This document shows, one piece after another, positions 43,972 to 52,393 of a stretch of DNA of 64,000 bases. The translations under genes were made by a program, and so were the position numbers. Source of the stretch: Pseudokineococcus marinus (GTDB taxonomy: Bacteria > Actinomycetota > Actinomycetes > Actinomycetales > Quadrisphaeraceae); the NCBI RefSeq assembly GCF_037482405.1, contig NZ_JBBHZZ010000012.1, positions 1-64,000 of the forward strand, given 5' to 3'. Positions within the stretch are counted from its first letter, which is position 1; each line of letters begins with the position of its first letter. The notes beneath the pieces were generated by a model. That model did no database searches, was not told where the DNA came from, and worked only from the letters and a program-made list of their open reading frames with translations.

Positions 43972-44274
43972 GTCGTCCTCTCCCCGGGATCGCTCCCGGT
44001 GGTCCGGTCGGACCCCCGGGGCGGGCTCGGCCCGCCCGGGAGTCCTGCACGTGCGGGTCCGTCCGCCCTGCTCGCCGTCCTGGCTCCCCAGTCCTCGGCA
44101 GCGGGGCGGACCACCTTGAGCCGGACGGGTGCCGTCGGCGTGTCGCGGGCTCCCGGGCGCGTCGTCCTCCTCAGCCGCAGGACGGGCGCCGGTCGCCGGC
44201 GCACCACCAGCCGGACGGGCGGGGCCGGACGACGGGAGCCGAGGGCCGGACTGCGGGGAGCGGGACGGGGCGGC
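43972..44274. other. Intergenic region upstream of flhA
   Basis: 303 bases with no supported gene. A near-perfect hairpin at 44015-44040 (GCGGGC-TCG-GCCCGC extended with one bulge) lies in the presumed flhA leader. AGCCGGACGGG occurs twice (about 44119 and 44212). Confidence 0.5.
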
Positions 44275-44841
44275 TCAGACGGGGTCGCGGTGCCCGCGGA
44301 AGACGAGGTGGTGCATGAGGAGGTAGCTGGCGGTCGAGGCGACGGCCATGCTGACGAGCTTGGCGAGCAGGTCGGTCGCCCCCCGCGGGAGCGTCGTCGC
44401 GTCGAGGACGGTCGCGGCGGCCCAGACGACGCCCGCCCCGAGGGCGACGTTGACGGCGCCCTGGACGGCGAAGCGGACGCGCTGGGCCCGGCGGGCGCGC
44501 AGCGAGGAGCGCGCGCGGCGGTCGCCGAAGGTCCAGCGGCTGTTCCACACGTAGCTGTGCACGAGTGCGGCCACGACCGCGACGGCGCTGAGCACCGCCA
44601 GCTCCTGCGGGCCGGGCGAGGGCCGCAGGGCGACGAGAGCGGCGAAGACGCCGAGGTCCACGAGGGCGTTGAGGCCGGCGACGACGCCGAAGCGCCCCAC
44701 GCGCCGGGCCGGCGGCACGGAGCGCCCCCGCCCGTGCTCGTCCGCCGGGTGAGCACCCTGCGCCCGCGGCTCCTGCTCGGGCGGCTGCTGCCCGTCCCGC
44801 GTCCTCTCGCCGGTGGCCGTCCCGGACCGGGCGCCGCTCAC
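44275..44841 (-). CDS. GtrA-family membrane protein
   Basis: 188 residues; an Arg/Glu-rich N-terminal 55 residues and then four predicted membrane helices (FGVVAGLNALVDLGVFAAL, LAVLSAVAVVAALVHSYVWN, VNVALGAGVVWAAATVL, LVSMAVASTASYLLMHHLVF). VWNSRWTF is the GtrA signature. Members help flip or transfer lipid-linked sugars. GTG at 44841 overlaps the glycosyltransferase stop (GTGA), so the two form a pair. Confidence 0.88.
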   Translation of the reverse strand: MSGARSGTATGERTRDGQQPPEQEPRAQGAHPADEHGRGRSVPPARRVGRFGVVAGLNALVDLGVFAALVALRPSPGPQELAVLSAVAVVAALVHSYVWNSRWTFGDRRARSSLRARRAQRVRFAVQGAVNVALGAGVVWAAATVLDATTLPRGATDLLAKLVSMAVASTASYLLMHHLVFRGHRDPV

Positions 44842-46049
44842 CGGGCCCCCGCCGGCCGACGGGCGCCGCCGGGACCCGCGGCCCGCCCCGACCCGACGCC
44901 GCGCGCCGCCGCGGTCCGGACGGCGCGGGCGTACACGTCCTCGACGAGCCGCTCCGTCGTGCTCGCCCAGTCCCCCGCGGGCCGGGCGACGGCCGCGCGG
45001 GCCGCCGAGAGGCCCGCAGCTCCACCGCCGTGCGCGGTCGCGGCGGCGGCCGCCCCGGCCGCGACGTCCCGGACGGCGCGGTTCCAGGCCGCGCCGTCGG
45101 CGCCGGGCGGCACGAGGCGCACCGCGGCGTAGCCGGCGGTCGTCTGGCGGGCGGTGCTCGTGTCGAGCGCCACGACGGGCAGGCCGCAGGCCATCGCCTC
45201 GAGGAGGACGAGGCCGAGCGTGTCCGTCTCCGAGGCGAAGACGAGCGCGTCCGCGGCGGCGTAGGCGTCGGCCAGGTCGTCGCCGCGCAGGACCCCGGTG
45301 AAGACGGCGCGGCGCCCCGCGAGCGTCCGCTCGAGGCGGGCGCGGTCGGGCCCCTCCCCCACGAGCGCCAGCTGCACCGGCGGGTCCTCCTGCGCCAGCG
45401 GCACGAGGCGGTCGCAGCCCTTCTCGCTGGCGACGCGGCCCACGTGGAGCGCCACGGGGAGGTCCGGGTCCGGGCCGAGCCGTCGGCGCAGCCGCGCGCC
45501 GTCGCGGTCCGGCCGGAAGGCCGAGGTGTCGACGCCGCGCTCCCAGAGGTCGACGTCGTGGACGCCGATCTCCGCGAGGTGCCCGCGGCCGACCGGGGAG
45601 GTGGCCAGGCGGACGTCGGCGCGGCGGTAGGTCCAGCGCATCGAGGCGTGGACGAACCCCTCGAAGGCCCCGAGGTGGTAGTGGCCGGCGTACGTCGCGA
45701 CGTCGGTGTGGTAGCTGACGACGAGGGGGTGGCGCGGCGCCGCCCACCGGGCCGCCGCCACCCCCATGAGCACGGGGTTGACCACGTGGACGACGTCGGG
45801 GGCGAAGGCGCGCACGGCCCGCGCGACGACGCCGTCGGGCAGCGCCCAGCGCCGCCCGCCGTAGAGGAAGGGGACGCTGACCCCGCGGGTGCGGCGCTCG
45901 CGCACGCCGGGGACCGCCGTCCCGGTGGTCGGGGCGACGACGAGCACCTCGTGGCCCGCGCGCCGCAGCTCGGCGACCGTGCTCTCCAGGCGCGTGACGA
46001 GGCCGTCGACCTCGGGGGCCCAGACCTCGGAGACGAGCGCGACCCGCAC
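44838..46049 (-). CDS. GT4 glycosyltransferase (mannosyltransferase-like, MgtA/PimB type)
   Basis: 403 residues, GT-B fold, cytoplasmic face. The N-terminal acceptor domain begins VALVSEVWAPEVDGLVTRL; HTDVATYAGHYHL follows the pattern of GDP-mannose-dependent enzymes; HVGRVASEKGCDRLVPLA and the E-x7-E region SETDTLGLVLLEAMACGLP bind the nucleotide sugar. The tail is Ala/Arg/Gly-rich. Probably alpha-mannosyl transfer to a glycolipid. Coupled to GtrA; whether the pair glycosylates flagellar components or lipids is undecided. CATGAT lies 6 bases before its GTG. Confidence 0.88.
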   Translation of the reverse strand: MRVALVSEVWAPEVDGLVTRLESTVAELRRAGHEVLVVAPTTGTAVPGVRERRTRGVSVPFLYGGRRWALPDGVVARAVRAFAPDVVHVVNPVLMGVAAARWAAPRHPLVVSYHTDVATYAGHYHLGAFEGFVHASMRWTYRRADVRLATSPVGRGHLAEIGVHDVDLWERGVDTSAFRPDRDGARLRRRLGPDPDLPVALHVGRVASEKGCDRLVPLAQEDPPVQLALVGEGPDRARLERTLAGRRAVFTGVLRGDDLADAYAAADALVFASETDTLGLVLLEAMACGLPVVALDTSTARQTTAGYAAVRLVPPGADGAAWNRAVRDVAAGAAAAATAHGGGAAGLSAARAAVARPAGDWASTTERLVEDVYARAVRTAAARGVGSGRAAGPGGARRPAGAR

Positions 46050-46055
46050 GGCACC

Positions 46056-46061
46056 ATCATG
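46056..46061 (-). promoter_or_regulatory. -10 element, leaderless start of the GT4 gene
   Basis: CATGAT (minus strand) is 6 bases before the GTG at 46049. Confidence 0.4.
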
Positions 46062-46152
46062 GGGCCTGCGCTCGCGGGACGCCGAGCAGGGCCCCTGCTC
46101 GCCCGGGGACCCGGGTCTCGTGCGGCGGTGGGCCCGCCCGGTGGTGGTCGGC

Positions 46153-47748
46153 TCAGACCGTGAAGCGCCCCACGAGCGTGCGCAGGCGCCCGGACAGCTC
46201 GCTCAGCTCGGTCGCCGCGCCGAGCGACTCGGCGACGCCGGCGCGGGTGGCGCCGGCGGCGGCGGCCACGCCCGCGATCGTGCTGGCGATGTCGCCGGCG
46301 CCGGACGCGGCGGAGGAGACGCCGCGGCTCATCTCCGCGGTGGTGGCGGACTGCTCCTCGACGGCGGAGGCGATGGTCCCCTGGTAGCCGTTGACCTGGT
46401 CGACGACGCCGCTGATCTCGGCGATGGCGGCGACGGCCGCCTCGGTGTCCGCCTGGATGGCCGCCACCCGGGCCGTGATGCCGCCCGTCGCGCGCGCCGT
46501 CTCCTGAGCCAGGTCCTTCACCTCGTTGGCGACGACAGCGAAGCCGCGCCCCGCCTCGCCGGCGCGGGCCGCCTCGATGGTCGCGTTGAGCGCCAGGAGG
46601 TTCGTCTGCTCGGCGATGGTCGTGATGACCTTGACGACCTTGCCGATCTCCTCGGAGGAGGCCCCGAGCCGGGTGACGAGCTCGGAGGTGCGCGCGGCCA
46701 CCTCGACGGCGTGCTGGGTCACGGCCGCGGCGCTGCCGGCCGTCGTGGCGATCTCGCGGATCGACGCGCCCATCTCCTCGGAGCCGGACGCCACGGTCTG
46801 GACGGTCCGGGAGACCTCGGACGCCGCGGCGGACACCTGGGAGGACCGGGCGGAGGTCTCCTCGGCCGACCCGGCGATGGAGCGGGAGCTGGCCGAGAGC
46901 TGGTCCGCGGCGGCCGCGAGCGTGCCGGCGCCCGCGCTGACGTCGCGGACGACGCCCGCGACGGCGTCCTGCGCGACCTCGAGCGAGCGCGCCATCCGCC
47001 CGAGCTCGTCGTCGCGCTCGACGCGCGGCCGCTGGGTGAGGTCGCCGGCGGCCATGGCGGACAGGACGCGGCCGACCTCGTCGAGCGTGCGCCGCATGCC
47101 GCGCACGACGGCCGCGGCCACGACGACCCCCAGGAGGAGGGCGACGAGGGCGAGGACGACGAGCACCAGCGCCGTGCTGCGCGCCGTCGCCGCTGCCGCG
47201 TCCACCCGCTCCTGCGCGGCCGCGCGCTCGGAGGCGATGGCGCGCTCGAACGCGGCGTCGAGGTCCGCCACCTCCTGGCTCGTCCCTTCGATGGCGGTCA
47301 TGAGCGCCGCCTGCTCGCCCGTCCTGGCGGCTGGGACGACCTCGTCCACCAGCACGCGGCCGTAGGCGTCGAGGGCGCTGGCGAGCTCGCGGGCGGCGTC
47401 CTCCTCGGCCGCGACGCCCACGTAGTCGGCCATGTCCTGCGTGATGCGCTCGGCGCTCTCGTCGATCCTCGCGACGCTCGCCTCGGCGGTCGCCGGCTGC
47501 AGGAGGACGTCACGCGCGAGGACCCGCTCCTGGAGGTACTGGCCCCGCGCGTCGTAGACCGCGTCCAGCGCGGCGAGGTTGCGCTCGCGCACGGAGGCGG
47601 TGCCGCTGCGGACGTCGTCGAGGGCGACGACGGCCACGCCGGCGACCACGACGAGGCCCACGCACGGCAGGGCCGTCGCCGCCGCGATCTTCTGGACGAG
47701 GCTCCGGTCGCGCAGGAGGTGGCGGCGGACGGGCGGCGGGGTCGTCAT
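46153..47748 (-). CDS. Methyl-accepting chemotaxis protein
   Basis: Transmembrane chemoreceptor, 531 residues. TM1 (about 20-43), an extracellular four-helix-bundle-type sensor (about 45-190), TM2 (ALVLVVLALVALLLGVVVAAA), a HAMP domain (VVRGMRRTLDEVGRVLSAMAAGDL) and a cytoplasmic signalling hairpin with EQTNLLALNATIEAARAGE, the CheA/CheW contact tip. The ligand is unknown. It lies downstream of flhB by 172 bases; no cheA/cheW genes are in the window. Confidence 0.95.
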   Translation of the reverse strand: MTTPPPVRRHLLRDRSLVQKIAAATALPCVGLVVVAGVAVVALDDVRSGTASVRERNLAALDAVYDARGQYLQERVLARDVLLQPATAEASVARIDESAERITQDMADYVGVAAEEDAARELASALDAYGRVLVDEVVPAARTGEQAALMTAIEGTSQEVADLDAAFERAIASERAAAQERVDAAAATARSTALVLVVLALVALLLGVVVAAAVVRGMRRTLDEVGRVLSAMAAGDLTQRPRVERDDELGRMARSLEVAQDAVAGVVRDVSAGAGTLAAAADQLSASSRSIAGSAEETSARSSQVSAAASEVSRTVQTVASGSEEMGASIREIATTAGSAAAVTQHAVEVAARTSELVTRLGASSEEIGKVVKVITTIAEQTNLLALNATIEAARAGEAGRGFAVVANEVKDLAQETARATGGITARVAAIQADTEAAVAAIAEISGVVDQVNGYQGTIASAVEEQSATTAEMSRGVSSAASGAGDIASTIAGVAAAAGATRAGVAESLGAATELSELSGRLRTLVGRFTV

Positions 47749-47920
47749 CGGGGCTCCAGGGGCTGGTGCTCGGGGCTCGTGCAGCGGGCTCGTGCACGCG
47801 TCCGCGCACCTGGGCTCGGGCGCGGGGAGGAGGGCCTCTCCGTCCTCGTCGGCACGCCCGCGCCCCGACCTGAGCCCGGCGCGGCGCCCTCACCGGGACG
47901 CCCCTGCCGGCCTCGGCCCG

Positions 47921-49021
47921 TCAGGCGCCCGCGGGCACCGCGGGCATGCGGTGGCGGCCGGCGGCGGCACCGCGGCTGCGCAGCCGCATGACGAAGGCGA
48001 GGACGCGGGCCACGGCGGTGAAGAGCTCGGCGGGCACCTCCTGCCCGAGCGCGCAGGCGCCGTGGAGGGCGCGGGCGAGCGGCACGTCCTCGACCATCGG
48101 CACGCGGTGCTCGGCCGCGCGCTCGCGGATCTTGGCCGCGACCGCGCCCGCGCCCTTGGCGACGACGCGCGGGGCGCCCTTCCCGGGCTCGTAGCGCAGC
48201 GCCACAGCGACGTGCGTGGGGTTGAGGAGGACGACGTCGGCGGTGGCGATCTCGGCCATCATCCGGTTGCGGCTCATGGCGAGCTGCTTGGACCGGATGG
48301 CCCCCTTGAGCTGGGGGTCGCCCTCGGACTGCTTGTGCTCGTCCATGACCTCCTTGCGGGTCATGCGCACGCCCTTGAGGGTCCGCTTCCGCACCACGAG
48401 GTAGTCGGCGATCGCGAGCGCGAGCCCCGCGACGACGGCGGTGCGGATGAGGGTCGCCGTGCCGCCGCCGACGGCGTCCACGGTCGCGCCGAGCGGCAGG
48501 GAGCCGGCACCGACGAGGACCGGCGTGAGGCCCTTGACGGCCAGCCACAGGACGACGCCGAGCACCGCGGTCTTGAGGAGGATCTTGCAGGCCTCCCACC
48601 AGGCCTGCGGCCCGAGGATGCGGGTCAGGCCCTGCTTGGGGCTGAGCTTGGAGAACTGCGGCTTGAAGTTCTTCGTCGCCGGGTGCAGGCCGCCCTGCGC
48701 GGCCGCCGCGCCGATGGCGACGACGACGGTGACGGCGGCGAGCGGCGCCATGACGAGCGCGATCGAGCGCAGCCCCTCCGAGAGCGCCGCGACGGCGAGC
48801 TCCGGGTCCGGCGTCGCCGCGACGTCCCGCACGTGCTGCAGGGAGGTCTGCGCCGCCTCCCACCCGCGGGTGACGGTCATCGGCAGCAGCGCGCCGGCGG
48901 CGGCCATGCCGAGCCAGGCGCCGACGTCGGGCGAGCGGGCGACCCGCCCCTCGGCGCGCGCCTCCTTGAGGCGCTTCTCGGTGGGCTGCTCGGTCTTCTC
49001 CCCGGAGTCACCTCCTGCCAT
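47921..49021 (-). CDS. flhB: Flagellar type III export switch protein FlhB
   Basis: 366 residues. Four membrane segments are followed by the autocleaved cytoplasmic domain; the NPTH site is LLNPTHVAVALRYEPG (Asn267-Pro268). Cleavage switches export from rod/hook to filament proteins, working with FliK. ATG at 49021 lies 3 bases after the fliR stop. The extreme C-terminus (LRSRGAAAGRHRMPAVPAGA) is an extension. Confidence 0.96.
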   Translation of the reverse strand: MAGGDSGEKTEQPTEKRLKEARAEGRVARSPDVGAWLGMAAAGALLPMTVTRGWEAAQTSLQHVRDVAATPDPELAVAALSEGLRSIALVMAPLAAVTVVVAIGAAAAQGGLHPATKNFKPQFSKLSPKQGLTRILGPQAWWEACKILLKTAVLGVVLWLAVKGLTPVLVGAGSLPLGATVDAVGGGTATLIRTAVVAGLALAIADYLVVRKRTLKGVRMTRKEVMDEHKQSEGDPQLKGAIRSKQLAMSRNRMMAEIATADVVLLNPTHVAVALRYEPGKGAPRVVAKGAGAVAAKIRERAAEHRVPMVEDVPLARALHGACALGQEVPAELFTAVARVLAFVMRLRSRGAAAGRHRMPAVPAGA

Positions 49022-49024
49022 GGG

Positions 49025-49804
49025 TCACCCCCTCCCGCTCGCGCGCGCCGTGCCCATGACCGTCTCGGCCATCTGGTCGGCGAGCGTGCGGACGACGTCG
49101 GGCAGCAGCGTCGCCGTGAGGCCGACGAGGACGAGCGTCACGAGGATCTTCAGCGGGAACCCGAGCGAGAAGGCGTTGAGCTGCGGCGCGACGCGCGTCA
49201 GCAGGCCGAGGCCCACGTCGGTGAGGAACAGGACGGCGATGAGCGGCCCGGCGATCTGCAGGGCGGCGAGCATCAGGCCGCCGATCCCCTCGGTGGCCAC
49301 CCGCGCGACGGTGGAGAGGTCGATCGCCTGCCCGACGGGCAGCACGTCGAAGGTGCGCAGCAGGCCGTCGAGGACGACGAGGTGGGCGCCGCTGGCGAAG
49401 AGCAGCGCGAGCGCGAGCAGCTGGTGGACCTTGCCGAGGATCGACGAGCCGCTCTGCATGAGCGGGTCGTAGCCCTGCGCCAGCTGGAACCCGCCGAAGA
49501 CGTCCAGCAGGTCGCCGGCGCTCTGCACGGCCGCGAAGACGAGGTAGCAGAGCCACCCCAGGGCGGTGCCGATGACGAGCTCCTGCGTGGCCGCCACGAG
49601 CAGCGCGACGGCGCTCAGCCCGGTGGCGACGAGCGCCGAGACGTCGGGCTGGACGACGAGGGCCAGCGCGAGCGCGAGCAGCGCCTTCACCTGCCCCGGG
49701 AAGCCCTTGTAGGCGAAGGGCGGGGCCAGCAGGAGCCAGCCGAGGACCCGCAGGCTGGCCAGCGCGGTGGCGACGACCTCGTCGAGCGGCAGCGAGAGCT
49801 CCAC
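49025..49804 (-). CDS. fliR: Flagellar export gate protein FliR
   Basis: 259 residues, polytopic, with the FliR pattern LRVLGWLLLAPPFAYKGFPGQVKALLALALALVVQP near the N-terminus and LSLGFPLKILVTLVLVG late (here FSLGFPLKILVTLVL). It completes the FliP5Q4R1 gate. Starts 4 bases after fliQ. Confidence 0.95.
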   Translation of the reverse strand: MELSLPLDEVVATALASLRVLGWLLLAPPFAYKGFPGQVKALLALALALVVQPDVSALVATGLSAVALLVAATQELVIGTALGWLCYLVFAAVQSAGDLLDVFGGFQLAQGYDPLMQSGSSILGKVHQLLALALLFASGAHLVVLDGLLRTFDVLPVGQAIDLSTVARVATEGIGGLMLAALQIAGPLIAVLFLTDVGLGLLTRVAPQLNAFSLGFPLKILVTLVLVGLTATLLPDVVRTLADQMAETVMGTARASGRG

Positions 49805-49808
49805 CGGC

Positions 49809-50087
49809 TCAGCCGGTCCCGGAGACGAGGCCGGGGATCTGGCCGTAGAGCTCGGTGGTGAAGCTGACCATCTCGATGATCATCCAGCGGCCGCAGACCA
49901 TGAGGGCGATGCCGACCGCGATGGCCTTGGGCACGAAGCTCAGCGTCACCTCCTGGATCTGGGTGACGGACTGGAAGAGGGAGATGACGAAGCCCACGCA
50001 GAGGGCCGTGAGGAGCATCGGGGCCGCGATCTTGGCGGCCACCGTCATCGCCTGGACGGCGACCTGGAGGACGGCGACGTCGTCCAT
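49809..50087 (-). CDS. fliQ: Flagellar export gate protein FliQ
   Basis: 92 residues, two membrane hairpin helices (VQAMTVAAKIAAPMLLTAL and FVPKAIAVGIALMVCGRWMI) with SLFQSVTQIQEVTLSFVPK between, the FliQ signature. ATG overlaps the fliP stop by one base (TGATG). Confidence 0.96.
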   Translation of the reverse strand: MDDVAVLQVAVQAMTVAAKIAAPMLLTALCVGFVISLFQSVTQIQEVTLSFVPKAIAVGIALMVCGRWMIIEMVSFTTELYGQIPGLVSGTG

Positions 50088-51040
50088 CAGCCCCCCGTCC
50101 CGTAGCTGCCGATGACGGCCGTGATGACGAGGCCCCAGCCGTCGACGAGGACGAAGAGGAGGAGCTTGAAGGGCAGCGACACCGTGACGGGCGGCAGCAT
50201 CATCATGCCCATCGACATCAGCGCCGCCGAGACGACGAGGTCGATGACGAGGAACGGCACGTAGATGACGAAGCCGATGATGAAGGCCGCGCGCAGCTCG
50301 GAGAGCACGAAGGCGGGCACGAGCGTCAGCAGCGGGGTGTCCGCCGGGGTCGCGGGGTTCGGCCGGTCGGCGGCGCGGGTGACGAGCGCCAGGTCGTCGG
50401 CGCGGACGTGCGCGAGCATGAAGTCCTTGAGCGGCGCGACGCCGGCCTCGAGCGCCTGCTGCTGGTCGAGGCTGCCGTCGAGGAAGGGCTGCACGCCGAG
50501 GTCGTTGACCTGCGCGAGCACCGGCGCCATGACGAAGAGGCTGAGGAACAGCGCGAGGCCCGCGAGGACCTGGTTCGGCGGGGCTGCGGTGAGCCCCAGC
50601 GCGTTCCGCGTGATGGAGAGCACCACGAAGATCTTCGTGAAGCTCGTCATCATGAGGAGCAGGGCCGGCGCCACGGACAGGACCGTGATGCCGAGGAGGA
50701 TGACGAGGGCGCTGCTCGGCTTGCCGTCGACGCCCTGGACGTCGACCGACACGCCCGGCCCCTCGGTGAGGCCCTCGGCGCCGGCCGCCGCGGCGCCCGG
50801 CGCGCTGAGCACGAGCAGGACGAGCGCGAGACCCACGAGGGCGGCGGCGAGGACGAGGGCGCGGCTCGGCTTTCCGTCGACGCCTGGGATTTCGACTGAC
50901 ACGCCCGGCCCCTCGGTGAGGCCCTCGGCGCCGGCCGCCGCGGCGCCCGGCGCGCTGAGCACGAGCAGGACGAGCGCGAGACCCACGAGGGCGGCGGCGA
51001 GGACGAGGGCGCGGGCGCGGCCCGCGAGGAGCGCGCTCAC
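50087..51040 (-). CDS. fliP: Flagellar export gate protein FliP with duplicated signal-peptide region
   Basis: 317 residues. The FliP core is complete from about residue 108 (ILLGITVLSVAPALLLMMTSFTKI, NQVLAGLALFLSLFVMAP, LPFKLLLFVLVDGW). The N-terminal signal peptide plus mature linker (ALVLAAALVGLALVLLVLSAPGAAAAGAEG...GVDGKPS) occurs twice in tandem, residues 10-59 and 60-109, so the protein is about 50 residues longer than usual FliP. GTG at 51040 overlaps the fliO stop as GTGA. If real, two cleavable signals stand in series. Confidence 0.93.
   Translation of the reverse strand: MSALLAGRARALVLAAALVGLALVLLVLSAPGAAAAGAEGLTEGPGVSVEIPGVDGKPSRALVLAAALVGLALVLLVLSAPGAAAAGAEGLTEGPGVSVDVQGVDGKPSSALVILLGITVLSVAPALLLMMTSFTKIFVVLSITRNALGLTAAPPNQVLAGLALFLSLFVMAPVLAQVNDLGVQPFLDGSLDQQQALEAGVAPLKDFMLAHVRADDLALVTRAADRPNPATPADTPLLTLVPAFVLSELRAAFIIGFVIYVPFLVIDLVVSAALMSMGMMMLPPVTVSLPFKLLLFVLVDGWGLVITAVIGSYGTGG
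50714..51013. repeat. 150-bp in-frame tandem duplication in fliP
   Basis: 50714-50863 and 50864-51013 are identical at all but six positions. All six differences cluster within 25 bases (50873-50897), where the upstream copy uses lower-GC codons (GAAATCCC versus GACGTCCA). The other 120 or so bases are identical. Confidence 0.95.
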
Positions 51041-52023
51041 CGGCGGCCCGCCAGGTCGCGCACGGCGCCGACGGCCTGGACCCAGGTGCTCGGGGACAGC
51101 GCCGACCCGCTGAGCGGGCCCGAGGCCCGGGCGCCGTGCCGGGCGCGGCGCGGACGGCCGTCGGCGCGCGGGTCCGCCGCGGCGGGCAGGGCGTCGACGG
51201 GCAGGGCAGCGACGGGCAGGGCGGCGGCGGGCGTGCCGGCGGGGACCGTGGCGTCCTCCTCGAGGGCGGCACCGAGCTGGGCGTCGAAGGAGACCGGCCG
51301 CGGCGCAGGGACGGACGCCGGGGAGGCGACCGTGACGGGGGCGGGGACGGAGGCGGCGCCCGGGGCCGGGGCGGCGGCACCGCGGCTCTCCTGCCGCGGC
51401 AGGTCGGCGACGGCGGCGGCCCGGCGTCGCAGCTCCTCGTAGAGCGGCTCGGACCCGGGGAGGGAGCCCGCGCCCGCCGGGGCGGGCGGCAGGACCTCGA
51501 CCGGCGCGGCGGGGGCGACGGCCACGGCGGGCACGGCCGGCTGCGCGGGCCGGGGCTCGACGGGCAGGACCTCCGCCGCGGCGGGCGCGGTGACCGGGGT
51601 GACGACGACCGGGGGCTCCCCCGCAGGGGCCGCGACGAGCGCGGGCAGGGCGATGACCTCGCGGCGCGACGTCGGCAGCAGCCGCCGCGGGGCCGGGCGG
51701 CTCGCCACGGCCCGGGGCCCGCGCGGCGCGGGCTGCGGAGCCGCCTCGACGGGCTGCGCGAGCAGCTCGTCGACCGGGCGGCTGGCCAGCACCTGCACCG
51801 AGGAGTCCGTGACGCCGAGCACGAGGCCCGTCCCTCCGACCTGCACCAGCGCGACGCTGGCGCGGTTGGTGAGCTGCTGGCGCGCCAGCACGGAGATGCT
51901 GCCGACGGCGGCGCGGGCGCGACCGCCCTGGCCGCGCAGCATCCCGCGGCGCACCATCCAGACGAGGCCGAGCACGGCCGCCAGCGAGGCGACCACTCTC
52001 AGCAGGAGACCGAGCGAGTCCAT
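51037..52023 (-). CDS. fliO: Flagellar biosynthesis protein FliO
   Basis: 328 residues: one membrane helix near the N-terminus (LLLRVVASLAAVLGLVWMV), then the FliO beta domain (ISVLARQQLTNRASVALVQVGGTGLVLGVT) to about residue 85. A very long Ala/Pro/Val linker and a basic C-terminal end follow. FliO is normally 100-200 residues, so the tail is unusual. It chaperones FliP ring assembly, fitting its place before fliP. Confidence 0.88.
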   Translation of the reverse strand: MDSLGLLLRVVASLAAVLGLVWMVRRGMLRGQGGRARAAVGSISVLARQQLTNRASVALVQVGGTGLVLGVTDSSVQVLASRPVDELLAQPVEAAPQPAPRGPRAVASRPAPRRLLPTSRREVIALPALVAAPAGEPPVVVTPVTAPAAAEVLPVEPRPAQPAVPAVAVAPAAPVEVLPPAPAGAGSLPGSEPLYEELRRRAAAVADLPRQESRGAAAPAPGAASVPAPVTVASPASVPAPRPVSFDAQLGAALEEDATVPAGTPAAALPVAALPVDALPAAADPRADGRPRRARHGARASGPLSGSALSPSTWVQAVGAVRDLAGRR

Positions 52024-52150
52024 GCCTGGTTCCTCGGCACGTCCGGGCTGCGGGTTGAGCCGGTCGGGTGGTCCGCGCGCGGACGCCGAAGGTCGTCGCC
52101 CACCCCACCGGCGCGCCTCACGCGCGCGTCGTCGTGAGGTCCTCCGGCTG

Positions 52151-52360
52151 GAGGAGGCGCCACCTCCGCCGTCAGAGGACCTCCAGGGCTGGAGGAGGCG
52201 TCACCTTCGCCGTCGCGAGGCCCCCGGGGGTGAAGGAGGCGTCACCGTCACGTCCAGGAGGGTCCTTGGGGTGAAGGAGGCGTCACCTTCGCCGTCGCGG
52301 GCCCCTCGGGTAGAGGAGGCGTCACCTTCACCGTCAGGGAGCGTCCCCGGGGGCGTCACC
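52151..52360. repeat. Intergenic tandem array C (period 41 bp, 5 copies plus a remnant)
   Basis: GGAGGCG starts at 52153, 52194, 52235, 52276 and 52315: spacings of 41, 41, 41 and 39. Each copy has a core of about 24 bp (GGAGGCGTCACCTTCGCCGT or close) followed by a 15-17 bp linker that differs between copies. A sixth partial copy (GCGTCACCTCCGC) is at 52353. Confidence 0.88.
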
Positions 52361-52393
52361 TCCGCACCGCCCGGGGGTCCCCGGACGCGACGA

